The notes under the pieces are model-generated. The model saw only the letters and a list, made by a program, of their open reading frames with translations. It made no database searches and was not told the DNA's origin. 64,000 nucleotides of DNA from Microbacterium sp. B35-30. Lineage in GTDB: Bacteria; Actinomycetota; Actinomycetes; Actinomycetales; Microbacteriaceae. The stretch lies in assembly GCF_010634855.1 (NCBI RefSeq), contig NZ_MWLQ01000026.1:124001-188000 (forward strand), read 5' to 3'. The translations under genes were made by a program, and so were the position numbers. Shown in pieces: positions 9,021-16,688 of this stretch (position 1 is the stretch's first letter; the number at the start of each line of letters is the position of its first letter).

Positions 9021-9512
9021 ATGGTCCAGGTTCGCGTGGCCGGCGTGGCGCTCGATGCCTCCGGGCAGCACGTCCTGCTGCTCAAGCCGGTCGATCAGAT
9101 TCCGGGCGACGGGCTCGTGCTGCCGATCTGGATCGGGCAGCTCGAGGCGACCTCGATCCTGGTCGCCGTCGAGAATGCCGACGTTCCCCGCCCCCTCGCC
9201 CACGACCTGATGGGCCTGATGCTCACCGCGCTGGATGCCTCGGCGACGCGCGTCGAGGTGACCCGCATCGAGGACGGCACGTTCTTCGCCGAGATCACGC
9301 TGTCCACCGCGCTGGGCGACCGCATCGTCGATGCACGGCCGTCGGATGCGATCGCGCTCGCCTCGCGCGTGGGTGCGCCGATGTGGGTCGCGGACGAGGT
9401 GCTGGCCGAGGCCGGCGTGCCCGACGTGCTCACCGAGACCGACGCCTCGCAGCGTCTGGACGAGTTCAAGCGCTTCCTCGACGAGGTCGAACCCGAGGAC
9501 TTCGAGAGCTGA
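9021..9512 (+). CDS. Bifunctional nuclease family protein (BFN/DUF151)
   Basis: At 163 residues it has the standard BFN length and pattern: LPIWIGQLEATSI near residue 34, RPLAHDLM near 57, and the conserved DARPSDAIALASRVGAPM near 107. BFN proteins from plants and Thermotoga were described as bifunctional DNase/RNase. In many actinobacteria the gene sits beside MerR regulators, which are absent here. The ATG follows GAGAGGAGG. A TACGAT at 8964-8969 could be its -10 box. Confidence 0.85.
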   Translation: MVQVRVAGVALDASGQHVLLLKPVDQIPGDGLVLPIWIGQLEATSILVAVENADVPRPLAHDLMGLMLTALDASATRVEVTRIEDGTFFAEITLSTALGDRIVDARPSDAIALASRVGAPMWVADEVLAEAGVPDVLTETDASQRLDEFKRFLDEVEPEDFES

Positions 9513-9647
9513 GAAACCGTCGTCGCCCATGTATCTGGGGTGACGTGCCGTGCTCATCAGTGGGGTGGCCCGCGCCCGATGCGCCGGGCCCGACGACGGA
9601 GCCGGTCGAGACCCTCCGTCGCGATCCGCTCACCGAAAGGCATCCCC

Positions 9648-11042
9648 ATGTCCCTCAACGACCTCGCGATCGACGTCCCTCAGGCTGCGGCCGGAGCGGC
9701 GGCAGCCGAGTTGCGAGCCGCGCTCGGCGACCGGGTGCTGCTTCCCGGCGACGCCGGGTTCGACGCCGCGCGCACGCCCTGGAACACCGCCGTGGCGCAG
9801 CATCCGTTCGCCGTCGCGCTTCCGGCGTCGGCCGAGGATGTCATCGACATGGTGCACGTCGTGGCACTGTCGGGGCTGCGCATCGCGCCGCAGTCGACCG
9901 GTCACGGCGCCGGGGCGCTCGCCGGCATCGACCTGCGCCACACCGTGCTCGTCTCACTGCGGGGGCTGCGCGGCGTCGAGGTGGACGCCGCGGCGCGCAC
10001 CGCGCGGGTGCTGGGCGGCTCGCTCTGGAACGACGTGCTCGAGGCGGCCGCGCCGCTCGGGCTGACCGCACCGCACGGGAGCGCCGGCGACGTGTCGGTC
10101 GTCGGCTACATGCTCAGCGGCGGTCTGTCGTTCTACGCCCGGGCGCACGGTCTCGCCGTCAACGCGGTGCGCGCCGTCGAGGTCGTGACGGCCGACGGCA
10201 CGCTGGTGCGGGCGAGCGAGGACGAGCACCCCGACCTCTTCTGGGCGCTGCGCGGTGGCTCCGGCGCCTTCGGCGTCGTGGTCGCCATGGAGATCGACCT
10301 GCTTCCGATCGCCGAGATCTTCGCCGGCATGCTGCTGTGGGATGCCGCGCGGGCCGCCGAGGTGTCCCGTGCGTGGGCGGAGTGGACGAAGTCCGCACCC
10401 GAGACCGCGACGACGACCCTCCGCATCCTGAACCTGCCGCCGCTGCCCGACCTCCCGCCGTTCCTCTCGGGACGCTCGGTGGTCGTGATCGACGGTGCCA
10501 TCGAAGAGACGGATGTCGCGGCATCCGCTCTGCTCGAGCCGCTGCGTGCGCTGCAGCCCGAGATCGACACGTTCGCGCGCATTCCCGCGCCCGCGCTGGT
10601 CGGCGTGCACATGGACCCGCCCGAGCCGACGCCGTCGGCCAACCACCACGCGATGCTCGGCGACCTCCCCGACGCAGCCGTCGAGGCATTCGTCGCTGCG
10701 GCGGCGACGCCCGGCATCTTCGTGCAGGAGCTGCGACACCTCGGCGGCGCCGCGGCCCGTCGCCCGGTCGGCGGCGGCGCGATCGCGTCGCTGGCGGGCG
10801 ATTACCTGGTGCACGCCGTCTCGATGGTGCCGGTTGCGGAGGCGCTTCCCGCCGCCACGGCTGCGGTCCACGCGGGCGTCGCGGCGCTCGAGCCGTGGCG
10901 CATCGATGCCCTGGCGCTGACGTTCATCGAGGGGCCGGACGCTGACCGCTCGGCCGCCTTCGGCCCAGCATGGGCGCGCTTGCGTCAGCTCAAGCTCGCG
11001 TACGACCCGGCGAACCTGTTCACGGCCGCCCGCCCGGTCTGA
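9648..11042 (+). CDS. FAD-binding oxidoreductase, BBE/PCMH type
   Basis: The 464-residue protein is a berberine-bridge/6-hydroxynicotine-oxidase-like flavoenzyme. The N-terminal PCMH FAD domain shows STGHGAGALAG, with the His that commonly carries covalent FAD, then GDVSVVGYMLSGGLSFYAR and VEVVTADGTLVRAS. The closing LKLAYDPANLF is the BBE C-terminal signature. Such enzymes oxidise alcohols, sugars or amines using oxygen. The ATG follows GAAAGG. The gene ends at a strong hairpin facing the MBL gene. Confidence 0.88.
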   Translation: MSLNDLAIDVPQAAAGAAAAELRAALGDRVLLPGDAGFDAARTPWNTAVAQHPFAVALPASAEDVIDMVHVVALSGLRIAPQSTGHGAGALAGIDLRHTVLVSLRGLRGVEVDAAARTARVLGGSLWNDVLEAAAPLGLTAPHGSAGDVSVVGYMLSGGLSFYARAHGLAVNAVRAVEVVTADGTLVRASEDEHPDLFWALRGGSGAFGVVVAMEIDLLPIAEIFAGMLLWDAARAAEVSRAWAEWTKSAPETATTTLRILNLPPLPDLPPFLSGRSVVVIDGAIEETDVAASALLEPLRALQPEIDTFARIPAPALVGVHMDPPEPTPSANHHAMLGDLPDAAVEAFVAAAATPGIFVQELRHLGGAAARRPVGGGAIASLAGDYLVHAVSMVPVAEALPAATAAVHAGVAALEPWRIDALALTFIEGPDADRSAAFGPAWARLRQLKLAYDPANLFTAARPV

Positions 11043-11057
11043 CCCGGGGCCCGCTGT

Positions 11058-11087
11058 GGAGCGGAGCGGCTCAGGCCGCTCCGCTCC
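11058..11087. terminator. Perfect 13-bp hairpin between convergent genes
   Basis: GGAGCGGAGCGGC (11058-11070) and GCCGCTCCGCTCC (11075-11087) form a perfect 13-bp stem around TCAG, which holds the stop codon of the MBL gene. This is a likely bidirectional terminator for the FAD oxidase and MBL genes. There is no T-run, as is usual in high-GC actinobacteria. Confidence 0.7.
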
Positions 11088-11784
11088 GCACGGCGGCCGC
11101 GACATCCGCCGGCGAACCCTGCCACGGCGCGCCGTGGCCGGGAAGGACCCACGATGCCGACACGCCGGCGAGGCGGTCGAGAGACGCCGATGCCTCGTCG
11201 GGGTCGTCGGTGAACGGGGCGGCCTGCATGCCTTCACGACCCGTCAGAACGTGGCGGGTGGTGAGCGCGTCGCCGACGAAGACGGCGTCGACGAGGGGCA
11301 CGTGGACGGCGATGCTGCCAGGGGAGTGCCCCGGCATCCCGATGACCACCGGGGATCCCGGCAGGTCGAGCACGTCGCCGTCGTGGACCTCGACGACCTC
11401 CGACACGTAGGTCGTCGGCATGGCGCGCTTGCGCAGCGCGTAGGCGAAGAAGCCGACAGTCGGGCCGAACTTCATCGGGCCGGCGGAGACCTTGGGCTTC
11501 TCGCCGGTGCGGGCCCGCTCGGCGTCGGCCTCGTGCACGTAGACGGGCACGCCGTGGTCGCGGCGCAGGCGCTCGGCGAACCCGATGTGGTCGCTGTCGC
11601 CATGGGTCAGGACCACGCCCTTCACGTCGTCGGGCGACAGGCCCAGACCGTCGAGCTCGCGCACCAGGTCCTTCCAGTGACCGGGAAGGCCGGCGTCGAC
11701 GACGGTGACCCCGTCGTCGGTGACGACGAGATAGGCGGCGACGATGTCGTTGCCGATGCGGTGCAGGTGGGGTGCGAGCTTCAT
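11071..11784 (-). CDS. MBL-fold metallo-hydrolase
   Basis: This 237-residue metallo-beta-lactamase-fold protein has the metal motif at LTHGDSDHIGF (H-x-D-x-D-H, with Asp at the second usual His), then GMPGHSPGSIAV, DAVFVGDAL and LPGHGAPW. It may be a glyoxalase-II-like or lactonase-like hydrolase; the substrate is unknown. The ATG at 11784 is chosen over an in-frame ATG at 11820 because the minus-strand promoter TTGACA-18-TATCGT (11854 to 11825) would start transcription near 11818, inside the longer version. It is divergent from a TetR gene across a palindromic operator. Confidence 0.85.
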   Translation of the reverse strand: MKLAPHLHRIGNDIVAAYLVVTDDGVTVVDAGLPGHWKDLVRELDGLGLSPDDVKGVVLTHGDSDHIGFAERLRRDHGVPVYVHEADAERARTGEKPKVSAGPMKFGPTVGFFAYALRKRAMPTTYVSEVVEVHDGDVLDLPGSPVVIGMPGHSPGSIAVHVPLVDAVFVGDALTTRHVLTGREGMQAAPFTDDPDEASASLDRLAGVSASWVLPGHGAPWQGSPADVAAAVRSGAA

Positions 11785-11824
11785 GGCGCATCTTTCGGGA
11801 GTGAGGGTTCGGGTAGGCATGGCT

Positions 11825-11859
11825 ACGATAGTTAGCTATGATGGCTATTGTCAATAGCC
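11825..11859. promoter_or_regulatory. Divergent promoter and TetR-type operator
   Basis: GGCTATTG-T-CAATAGCC at 11843-11859 is a perfect 17-bp palindrome with 8-bp arms. It contains the minus-strand -35 TTGACA (11849-11854) of the MBL gene; the matching -10 TATCGT lies at 11825-11830, 18 bp away. A weaker ATAG-ttag-CTAT pair lies next to it at 11828-11839. The position between the TetR and MBL genes fits autorepression plus MBL control. Confidence 0.7.
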
Positions 11860-11875
11860 GATGGAAGGATGCCGC

Positions 11876-12400
11876 ATGCCGACGCCGGTACGCACGTCAT
11901 ATGCCGAGATCGTCGCCACCGGGCGCGACATCCTGGAGGAGTCCGGACCCGCGGGGCTCACCATGCAGCGGGTCGCGGAGAAGGTCGGTGTGCGTGCGCC
12001 GTCGCTGTACAAGCGGGTCCGCGACCGTGACGCTCTCGTCGAGGCCGTCGCCGGCGCCACCGTCGAGGATCTGACACGCCGGCTCGAGGCATCCGATCGG
12101 TCCCTCGAAGGTCTCGCGCGCACCTACCGGGCGCTCGCGCACGAACGCCCGGAGGGCTTCCGGCTGCTCTTCGCCGCGGCGGCGCCGCAGCAGCTGGTCG
12201 ATCGCGCGGGTCTCATCATGGTGGACACTGCCGCCGGGGTCGCGGGGGAGGCGCACGCGCTCGACGCCGCACGCCTCGTCACGGCGTGGGCTACGGGCTT
12301 CATCCACATGGAGCTCGCCGGGGCGTTCCGCCTCGGCGGCGACGTCGACGCGGCCTTCGAGTACGGCCTCGCAGCGCTGCGGCGGGGGCTCGGCGGCTGA
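11876..12400 (+). CDS. TetR/AcrR-family regulator
   Basis: The 174-residue protein has an N-terminal helix-turn-helix at about residues 10-52 (GLTMQRVAEKVGVRAPSLYKR) and a short C-terminal domain of the TetR_C-33/WHG type, with FRLLFAAAAP and ATGFIHMEL. The ATG at 11876 has GGAAGGA 6 nt upstream; an in-frame ATG at 11861 lacks a site. It probably binds the palindrome just upstream and represses itself and the divergent MBL hydrolase. Its stop codon lies inside a hairpin shared with the convergent aquaporin gene. Confidence 0.88.
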   Translation: MPTPVRTSYAEIVATGRDILEESGPAGLTMQRVAEKVGVRAPSLYKRVRDRDALVEAVAGATVEDLTRRLEASDRSLEGLARTYRALAHERPEGFRLLFAAAAPQQLVDRAGLIMVDTAAGVAGEAHALDAARLVTAWATGFIHMELAGAFRLGGDVDAAFEYGLAALRRGLGG

Positions 12401-12419
12401 CGGACCGGACTGTCAGCCG
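12394..12419. terminator. Bidirectional hairpin spanning both stop codons
   Basis: CGGCTGAC (12394-12401) and GTCAGCCG (12412-12419) form an 8-bp stem with a 10-nt loop. The TGA of the TetR gene and the TGA of the aquaporin gene each lie in one arm, so one hairpin may end both transcripts. Confidence 0.55.
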
Positions 12420-13102
12420 TGCGCGACGACCGGCTCGGGAACCGCGACCGGGAAGAGCACGCGGACGACGCCCCATCCCACGGCAGCGCCGAGAAGCTGT
12501 GCGGCGATGAACGGCAGAGCCGAGGCCGGGGCGATGCCCGCGAACGTGTCGCTGAACATGCGACCGACGGTGATGGCGGGGTTTGCGAAGCTCGTGGATG
12601 ACGTGAAGAAGTACGCGGCACCGATGTAGGCGCCGACCGCCGGTGCCGCGAGCTGACCGCGGCCGGTGCGCACCAGAGCGAAGATCACGACGATCAGCCC
12701 CGCTGTCGCGACCGCCTCGGCGAGGAGGAGGTGCCATCCGGAGCGGTCGGTCGTGCTCCAGGCGACCGCGGGCTCCGCGAACATCAGGTTCGCCAGAACG
12801 GCGCCGGCGATGCATCCCAGCACCTGACTGGGCAGGTAGACGGCCGCTGTCGACCAGCTGCGGCGATGGAGGAGGATGTCCACGACCGTCACGACGGGAT
12901 TGAAGTGGGCGCCGGAGACGGAGGCGAACACGAGGATCAGCACCATGAGCCCGAGTGCCGTCGCGAACGCGTTCTCGAAGAGCTGTAGTCCGACATCGCC
13001 GGGCGACAGCCGCTGTGCGGCGATGCCCGATCCGACGACGACCGCGGCCAGCCCCGCGCTGCCGAGGAACTCGCCCAGGGCGGCGCGCGCAGTGCCGCTC
13101 AC
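12413..13102 (-). CDS. aqpS: Aquaporin-family channel of an ars locus (AqpS-like)
   Basis: This 229-residue MIP-family channel has six membrane segments and two half-helix loops, HFNPVVT (an NPV variant) and FANPAIT. MIP channels in ars operons, such as Sinorhizobium AqpS, let arsenite leave the cell down its gradient after arsenate reduction. The GTG start at 13102 overlaps the arsR stop (GTGA), so it is translated with arsR. The family is clear; arsenite as substrate is inferred from the neighbouring arsR, arsO-like and arsN-like genes. Confidence 0.82.
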   Translation of the reverse strand: MSGTARAALGEFLGSAGLAAVVVGSGIAAQRLSPGDVGLQLFENAFATALGLMVLILVFASVSGAHFNPVVTVVDILLHRRSWSTAAVYLPSQVLGCIAGAVLANLMFAEPAVAWSTTDRSGWHLLLAEAVATAGLIVVIFALVRTGRGQLAAPAVGAYIGAAYFFTSSTSFANPAITVGRMFSDTFAGIAPASALPFIAAQLLGAAVGWGVVRVLFPVAVPEPVVAHG

Positions 13103-13449
13103 GACGCGACGAGGAGCTGCGAGATGCGGTCGAGGGCGCCGGGCACGAGCTTGAAGTACGCCCAGGTGCCGCGCTTGCTGCGTGTCAGGAAGCCGGCGGT
13201 GGTGAGGATCTTGAGGTGGTGCGAGACTGTCGGCTGGCTGAGGCCGACGGGCTCGATCAGGTCGCAGACGCAGGCTTCGGAGTCTTCGGAGGCGGCCACG
13301 ATCGACAGCAGACGCAGTCGTGCGGGGTCGGCCAGTGCTTTCATGGTCGTAGCCAGTTGCTCCGCCTCCGCCGCGGTCAGTGGTTCGCGCACCAGAGGTG
13401 TGCAGCAGGCCGCGGCGGTGACATCGGTCACCTCGAGCGTCGTGGTCAT
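13099..13449 (-). CDS. arsR: ArsR/SmtB-family arsenic-type repressor
   Basis: The 116-residue winged-helix repressor has ALADPARLRLLSIV and the recognition helix LSQPTVSHHLKIL. Candidate As(III) ligands are Cys15-Cys16 at the N-terminus and Cys60/Cys62 in EACVCDL. Cys15, Cys16 and Cys55 form the site in Corynebacterium glutamicum ArsR, so this looks like the same site type. There is no ribosome site; TACCCT at 13456-13461 ends 6 nt before the ATG, which suggests a leaderless mRNA. That box lies in the spacer of an inverted repeat that should be its own operator. Confidence 0.92.
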   Translation of the reverse strand: MTTTLEVTDVTAAACCTPLVREPLTAAEAEQLATTMKALADPARLRLLSIVAASEDSEACVCDLIEPVGLSQPTVSHHLKILTTAGFLTRSKRGTWAYFKLVPGALDRISQLLVAS

Positions 13450-13469
13450 ATATCGAGGGTAGTCGATAT
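13450..13469. promoter_or_regulatory. ArsR operator 1, over the arsR -10 box
   Basis: ATATCGA-gggtag-TCGATAT is a perfect inverted repeat with 7-bp arms and a 6-bp spacer, ending next to the arsR start codon. The minus-strand -10 TACCCT (13456-13461) falls in its centre, so bound ArsR would block arsR transcription directly. Confidence 0.75.
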
Positions 13470-13474
13470 TGACA
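13469..13474 (+). promoter_or_regulatory. -35 box for the arsO-like operon
   Basis: TTGACA is a full -35 consensus. A weak CACAAT lies 18 bp downstream at 13493-13498, placing the start point near 13505, inside the second ArsR operator. Confidence 0.5.
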
Positions 13475-13501
13475 GGTGTCGATAGATGGGCTCACAATCA
13501 G

Positions 13502-13519
13502 TATCGACGTTCATCGATA
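13502..13519. promoter_or_regulatory. ArsR operator 2, over the arsO start point
   Basis: TATCGA-cgttca-TCGATA repeats the design of operator 1 with 6-bp arms and the same 6-bp spacer. It overlaps the predicted start point of the rightward operon. Confidence 0.7.
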
Positions 13520-13535
13520 TCCGTTGGAGGATGCT

Positions 13536-14849
13536 GTGACTCTGCTTGATCTGACACCTCGCGTGGTCGAAGCCGATCGGCTTTCGACGCTTCCCGTCGC
13601 CATCATCGGCGCCGGCCCGATCGGCCTGGCGGCCGCCGCGAACCTCGTCGAACGCGGCATCGACTTCGTCGTCTTCGAAGCGGGCGCGGAGGCCGCGGCC
13701 AGTGTGCGTGGGTGGGGGCACACCCGCCTCTTCTCGCCCTGGAAGCACCTGGTGGATCCGGCATCCCGTCGCCTGCTGGAAAGGAGCGGGTGGGAGCTCC
13801 CCGATCCGGAGCGCGCTCCGAGTGGCGCCGAGCTGGTCGAGAAGTACGTGGCGCCCCTGTCCGAGGTCGACGAGATCGCCGCGCGTGTGCGCCTCGGCGT
13901 CGAGGTGATCGGTGTCACGCGTGAGGGCATGGACCGCACGCGGACGCGGTCGCGCGCGGCCACTCCGTTCTCCGTGCGCATCCGCACCGGGGACGGCGAG
14001 GTCGAAGACGTTCCCGCCCGCGCCGTCATCGACGCCTCCGGAACCTATCTCTCGCCCAACTCGCTCTCGTCGAGCGGGCTGGAGCTGCTCGGCATGACCG
14101 AGATCACGGATGCCGTCACCCCGGCGCTGCCTGACGTCCTCGGACGGGACCGCGCCACGTTCGCGGGCCGCCACACGACGGTCGTCGGTGCCGGTCACTC
14201 CGCCGCCAACACCCTCCTCGCGCTCGCCGAACTCGCCCGGGAGGAACCCGGCACCACCATCACGTGGCTGATCCGCAACGCGCAAGCGGTCCGCGTGTCC
14301 TCCTCCGCCGATGACGAGCTCGCAGACCGCGCGCGCCTGGGCAGCAGAGTCGATCGGGCCGTCGCGGACGGCCGGATCACCGTGCTCGACGGCTTCGAGA
14401 TCATCCGCGGCCGTCGCGCCGCGGGTGGCGTCGAGCTGGTGGGGCACCGCCACGGCGAGGTCGTTGTCCACGCCACCGACGTGGTGGTCAACGCCACGGG
14501 ATTCCGCCCCAACCTCGACATCCTTCGGGAGATCCGGCTGGAGCTCGACGAGATCGTCGAGGCGCCCCGACGGCTCGCGCCGCTCATCGATCCGAACGTC
14601 CATTCGTGCGGGACTGTCGAGCCGCATGGCTTCCGCGAGCTGACCCACCCCGAGCAGGGGTTCTTCATCGTCGGCATGAAGTCCTACGGCCGTGCGCCGA
14701 CCTTCCTGCTGGCGACGGGTTACGAGCAGGTGCGCTCGGTGACCGCCTGGCTGGCGGGCGACACGGCATCCGCCTCGAACGTGGAGCTGGTCCTCCCTGC
14801 GACAGGCGTCTGCTCGACCGACGCCGGCAACGGGGGTGGATGCTGTTGA
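13536..14849 (+). CDS. arsO: ArsO-like FAD/NAD(P)-dependent monooxygenase
   Basis: This 437-residue flavoprotein has an FAD Rossmann motif at IIGAGPIGLAAAANL, a second dinucleotide motif at VVGAGHSAANTLL, and the ATG-type motif VVNATGFRPN near the C-terminus. Flavoproteins of this type accompany arsR and are called ArsO; their exact reaction is not settled. It ends in GGGCC, a Cys pair at the extreme C-terminus that could bind arsenite. The GTG at 13536 follows TTGGAGGA. It is coupled to the acetyltransferase gene by a one-base overlap and lies behind two ArsR operators. Confidence 0.8.
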   Translation: MTLLDLTPRVVEADRLSTLPVAIIGAGPIGLAAAANLVERGIDFVVFEAGAEAAASVRGWGHTRLFSPWKHLVDPASRRLLERSGWELPDPERAPSGAELVEKYVAPLSEVDEIAARVRLGVEVIGVTREGMDRTRTRSRAATPFSVRIRTGDGEVEDVPARAVIDASGTYLSPNSLSSSGLELLGMTEITDAVTPALPDVLGRDRATFAGRHTTVVGAGHSAANTLLALAELAREEPGTTITWLIRNAQAVRVSSSADDELADRARLGSRVDRAVADGRITVLDGFEIIRGRRAAGGVELVGHRHGEVVVHATDVVVNATGFRPNLDILREIRLELDEIVEAPRRLAPLIDPNVHSCGTVEPHGFRELTHPEQGFFIVGMKSYGRAPTFLLATGYEQVRSVTAWLAGDTASASNVELVLPATGVCSTDAGNGGGCC

Positions 14850-15361
14850 TGATCGGTGTGCGCGAGATGACGCCGGCGGATTGGCCGGCAGTCGAGGCGA
14901 TCTACGCACAGGGGATCCAGGACGGTGAGGCGACGTTCGAGACGGCTACGCCGGCGTGGGAGGCGTTCGATGCGGGCAGGCTTCCCGACCTGCGGTTCGT
15001 GGCCGTCGATGCGGACGGCATCGTGCTGGGCTGGATCGCGGGTTCGGCGGTCTCGTCGCGTCCGGCGTATCGCGGCGTGGTGGAGCACTCGGTGTACATC
15101 GACCGCGGTGCGCGCGGCCGGGGCATCGGCCGGATCCTGCTGGACGCGTTCATCGCCGCCGCCGAAGCGGCGGGCGTCTGGACGATCCAGTCGAGCATCT
15201 TCCCCGAGAACGGCGCGAGCCTGCGCCTTCATGAGGTCACCGGATTCCGGGTCGTCGGCCGACGCGAGCGGATCGCCCGTTCCGGAGCCGGCCCGCACGC
15301 CGGTGCGTGGCGGGACACGCTGCTCATCGAGCGTCGGAGCGCTGCGGTCGAGAGTGAGTGA
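14849..15361 (+). CDS. arsN: GNAT N-acetyltransferase (ArsN1/phosphinothricin type)
   Basis: This 170-residue GNAT enzyme has TPADWPAVEAIYAQGI at the start, the DGEATFET segment typical of phosphinothricin/arsinothricin acetyltransferases, the acetyl-CoA loop RGARGRGIGRILL and the C-terminal FRVVGRRERIARSG. ArsN1 acetylates the arsenic antibiotic arsinothricin; the related PAT enzymes acetylate phosphinothricin. ArsN is favoured by the shared operon with arsO and arsR. GGTGGA precedes the ATG at 14849; an in-frame ATG at 14840 is less well spaced. Confidence 0.82.
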   Translation: MIGVREMTPADWPAVEAIYAQGIQDGEATFETATPAWEAFDAGRLPDLRFVAVDADGIVLGWIAGSAVSSRPAYRGVVEHSVYIDRGARGRGIGRILLDAFIAAAEAAGVWTIQSSIFPENGASLRLHEVTGFRVVGRRERIARSGAGPHAGAWRDTLLIERRSAAVESE

Positions 15362-15433
15362 CGATGGATGACGCGGCGATGCGTCGCTACCCCAGCGGGC
15401 ACGGACGCGGGCGATCGACCGCTCGTGCCTCGT

Positions 15434-15462
15434 TTCGCCGATTCCGCGCACGGGCGTAGCCT
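15434..15462 (+). promoter_or_regulatory. Promoter of the glycan cassette
   Basis: TTCGCC (15434-15439), a 17-bp spacer and TAGCCT (15457-15462). The -10 box ends 6 nt before an ATG at 15469, so the transcript is expected to start on that codon. Confidence 0.5.
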
Positions 15463-15468
15463 CGGCTC

Positions 15469-15522
15469 ATGATCGAGGCCGGAGGTGGCATGGATCCCGC
15501 ACACGCCGCCGCCGAGCAGTGA
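15469..15522 (+). CDS. Leaderless 17-codon micro-ORF before the glycan cassette
   Basis: The frame encodes MIEAGGGMDPAHAAAEQ and ends at TGA 15520-15522. It begins exactly 6 nt after a TAGCCT box, the spacing expected of a leaderless start. A second in-frame ATG at 15490 has GGAGG in front. Its stop overlaps a GTG at 15519 and lies 2 nt before the ATG of the first glycosyltransferase, so translation of the micro-ORF could deliver ribosomes to that gene. The peptide resembles no family I know and may matter only as a translated leader. Confidence 0.45.
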   Translation: MIEAGGGMDPAHAAAEQ

Positions 15523-15524
15523 CC

Positions 15525-16544
15525 ATGAAGATCGCCATGCTCGGACCGATCGCGTGGCGCACGCCGCCGCGTCACTACGGGCCGTGGGAACGGGTCACCA
15601 GCCTCTTGACCGAGGGGCTGGTGCGCAGGGGCGTCGACGTCACACTGTTCGCGACCGCCGACTCCGAGACGTCGGCGACGCTCGACTTCGTGGCACCGCA
15701 CGGCTACGCCGAGGATCCGCAGATGGATGGCCGGGTGTGGGAGGCGCTGCATGTCGCCCGTGCGATGGAGCGGTCCGCCGAGTTCGACATCGTCCACAAC
15801 CAGCTCGATTGGCTGCCGCTCGCGTTCGGTGCGCAGTGGGCGGCGCCGATGGTGACGACGATCCACGGCTTCTCGGGAGCGGCGATCCTGCCCGCGTACG
15901 AACGGTCGGCATCCGCCTTCGTCTCGATCTCGGATGCCGACCGCTCGCCGGCCCTCGAATACGTCGCGACGGTCCACCACGGCATCGACATGGCCGAACT
16001 CGACAGCTCGGCGTCGACCGGCGACGACCTCGTCGTCTTCGGGCGCATACACCCCGACAAGGGCATCGCCGACGCGATCGAGATCGCCGCACGCGCTGGG
16101 CGTCGGCTGGTGATCTGCGGGATCGTGCAGGATGCCGCGTACTTCGCGCAGCGGATCGAGCCCCACGTCGACGGCGACAGCGTCGTGTACCGCGGATCGG
16201 TGGGCCCGGACGAGCGGGCAGACGTGCTCACTTCTGCCGCGGTGCTGCTGCATCCCATCCACTTCGACGAGCCGTTCGGGCTGTCGGTCGTGGAGGCCAT
16301 GGCGTGCGGGACGCCCGTCGTGGCGTACCGGCGCGGATCCATGCCCGAGGTCATCGATGAAGGCGTCACCGGCTTCGTCGTCGACGATGTGGCCGCGGCC
16401 GCCGACCGCGTCGCCGCTGCGGGGGCGCTCGATCGGCGCGCCGTCCGCGCGAGGGCCCGCGAGCGGTTCGACGTCGAGCGAATGGTGGACGGCTACCTCG
16501 AGGTCTACGACAGGGTCCTCGCTTCGCCCCGGAGTCCCACATGA
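15525..16544 (+). CDS. GT4-family glycosyltransferase, first gene of the glycan cassette
   Basis: This 339-residue GT-B retaining glycosyltransferase opens with MKIAMLGPIAWRTPPRHYGP, a distinctive N-terminus of a GT4 subgroup. It has VVFGRIHPDKGI at the domain junction and FDEPFGLSVVEAMACGTPVV as the GT4 donor-site ExxG-like region, with GSMPEVIDEGVTGFVV after it. Donor and acceptor are unknown. The ATG at 15525 is chosen for fit with the subgroup; an in-frame GTG at 15519 overlaps the micro-ORF stop. It is followed by a second GT4, an alpha-helical protein and a GH130 gene. Confidence 0.87.
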   Translation: MKIAMLGPIAWRTPPRHYGPWERVTSLLTEGLVRRGVDVTLFATADSETSATLDFVAPHGYAEDPQMDGRVWEALHVARAMERSAEFDIVHNQLDWLPLAFGAQWAAPMVTTIHGFSGAAILPAYERSASAFVSISDADRSPALEYVATVHHGIDMAELDSSASTGDDLVVFGRIHPDKGIADAIEIAARAGRRLVICGIVQDAAYFAQRIEPHVDGDSVVYRGSVGPDERADVLTSAAVLLHPIHFDEPFGLSVVEAMACGTPVVAYRRGSMPEVIDEGVTGFVVDDVAAAADRVAAAGALDRRAVRARARERFDVERMVDGYLEVYDRVLASPRSPT

Positions 16545-16552
16545 GGGTGGTG

Positions 16553-16688
16553 TAGGGTGCGAACCAAAGCGCGGCCATGTTCACCGGTCGCGTAAACCGG
16601 ACCGCGGCGACGCTGGCGTAGTTCCACGAGGGATGCCGTCGGCAGACGTCTCGAGTCCTCGGGGTCGATCGACACCGGGCCGATAGAG
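16553..16688 (+). promoter_or_regulatory. Possible internal promoter and long leader before the second GT4
   Basis: TAGGGT at 16553-16558 could be a -10 box that gives an approximately 124-nt untranslated leader. The leader holds short GC-rich inverted repeats such as CCGGT and ACCGG. I recognise no known riboswitch consensus in it. Confidence 0.3.

Noticed and set aside
11785..11820. Longer MBL hydrolase starting at the ATG at 11820
   Set aside because: The TTGACA/TATCGT promoter would start transcription near 11818, leaving that codon outside the mRNA.
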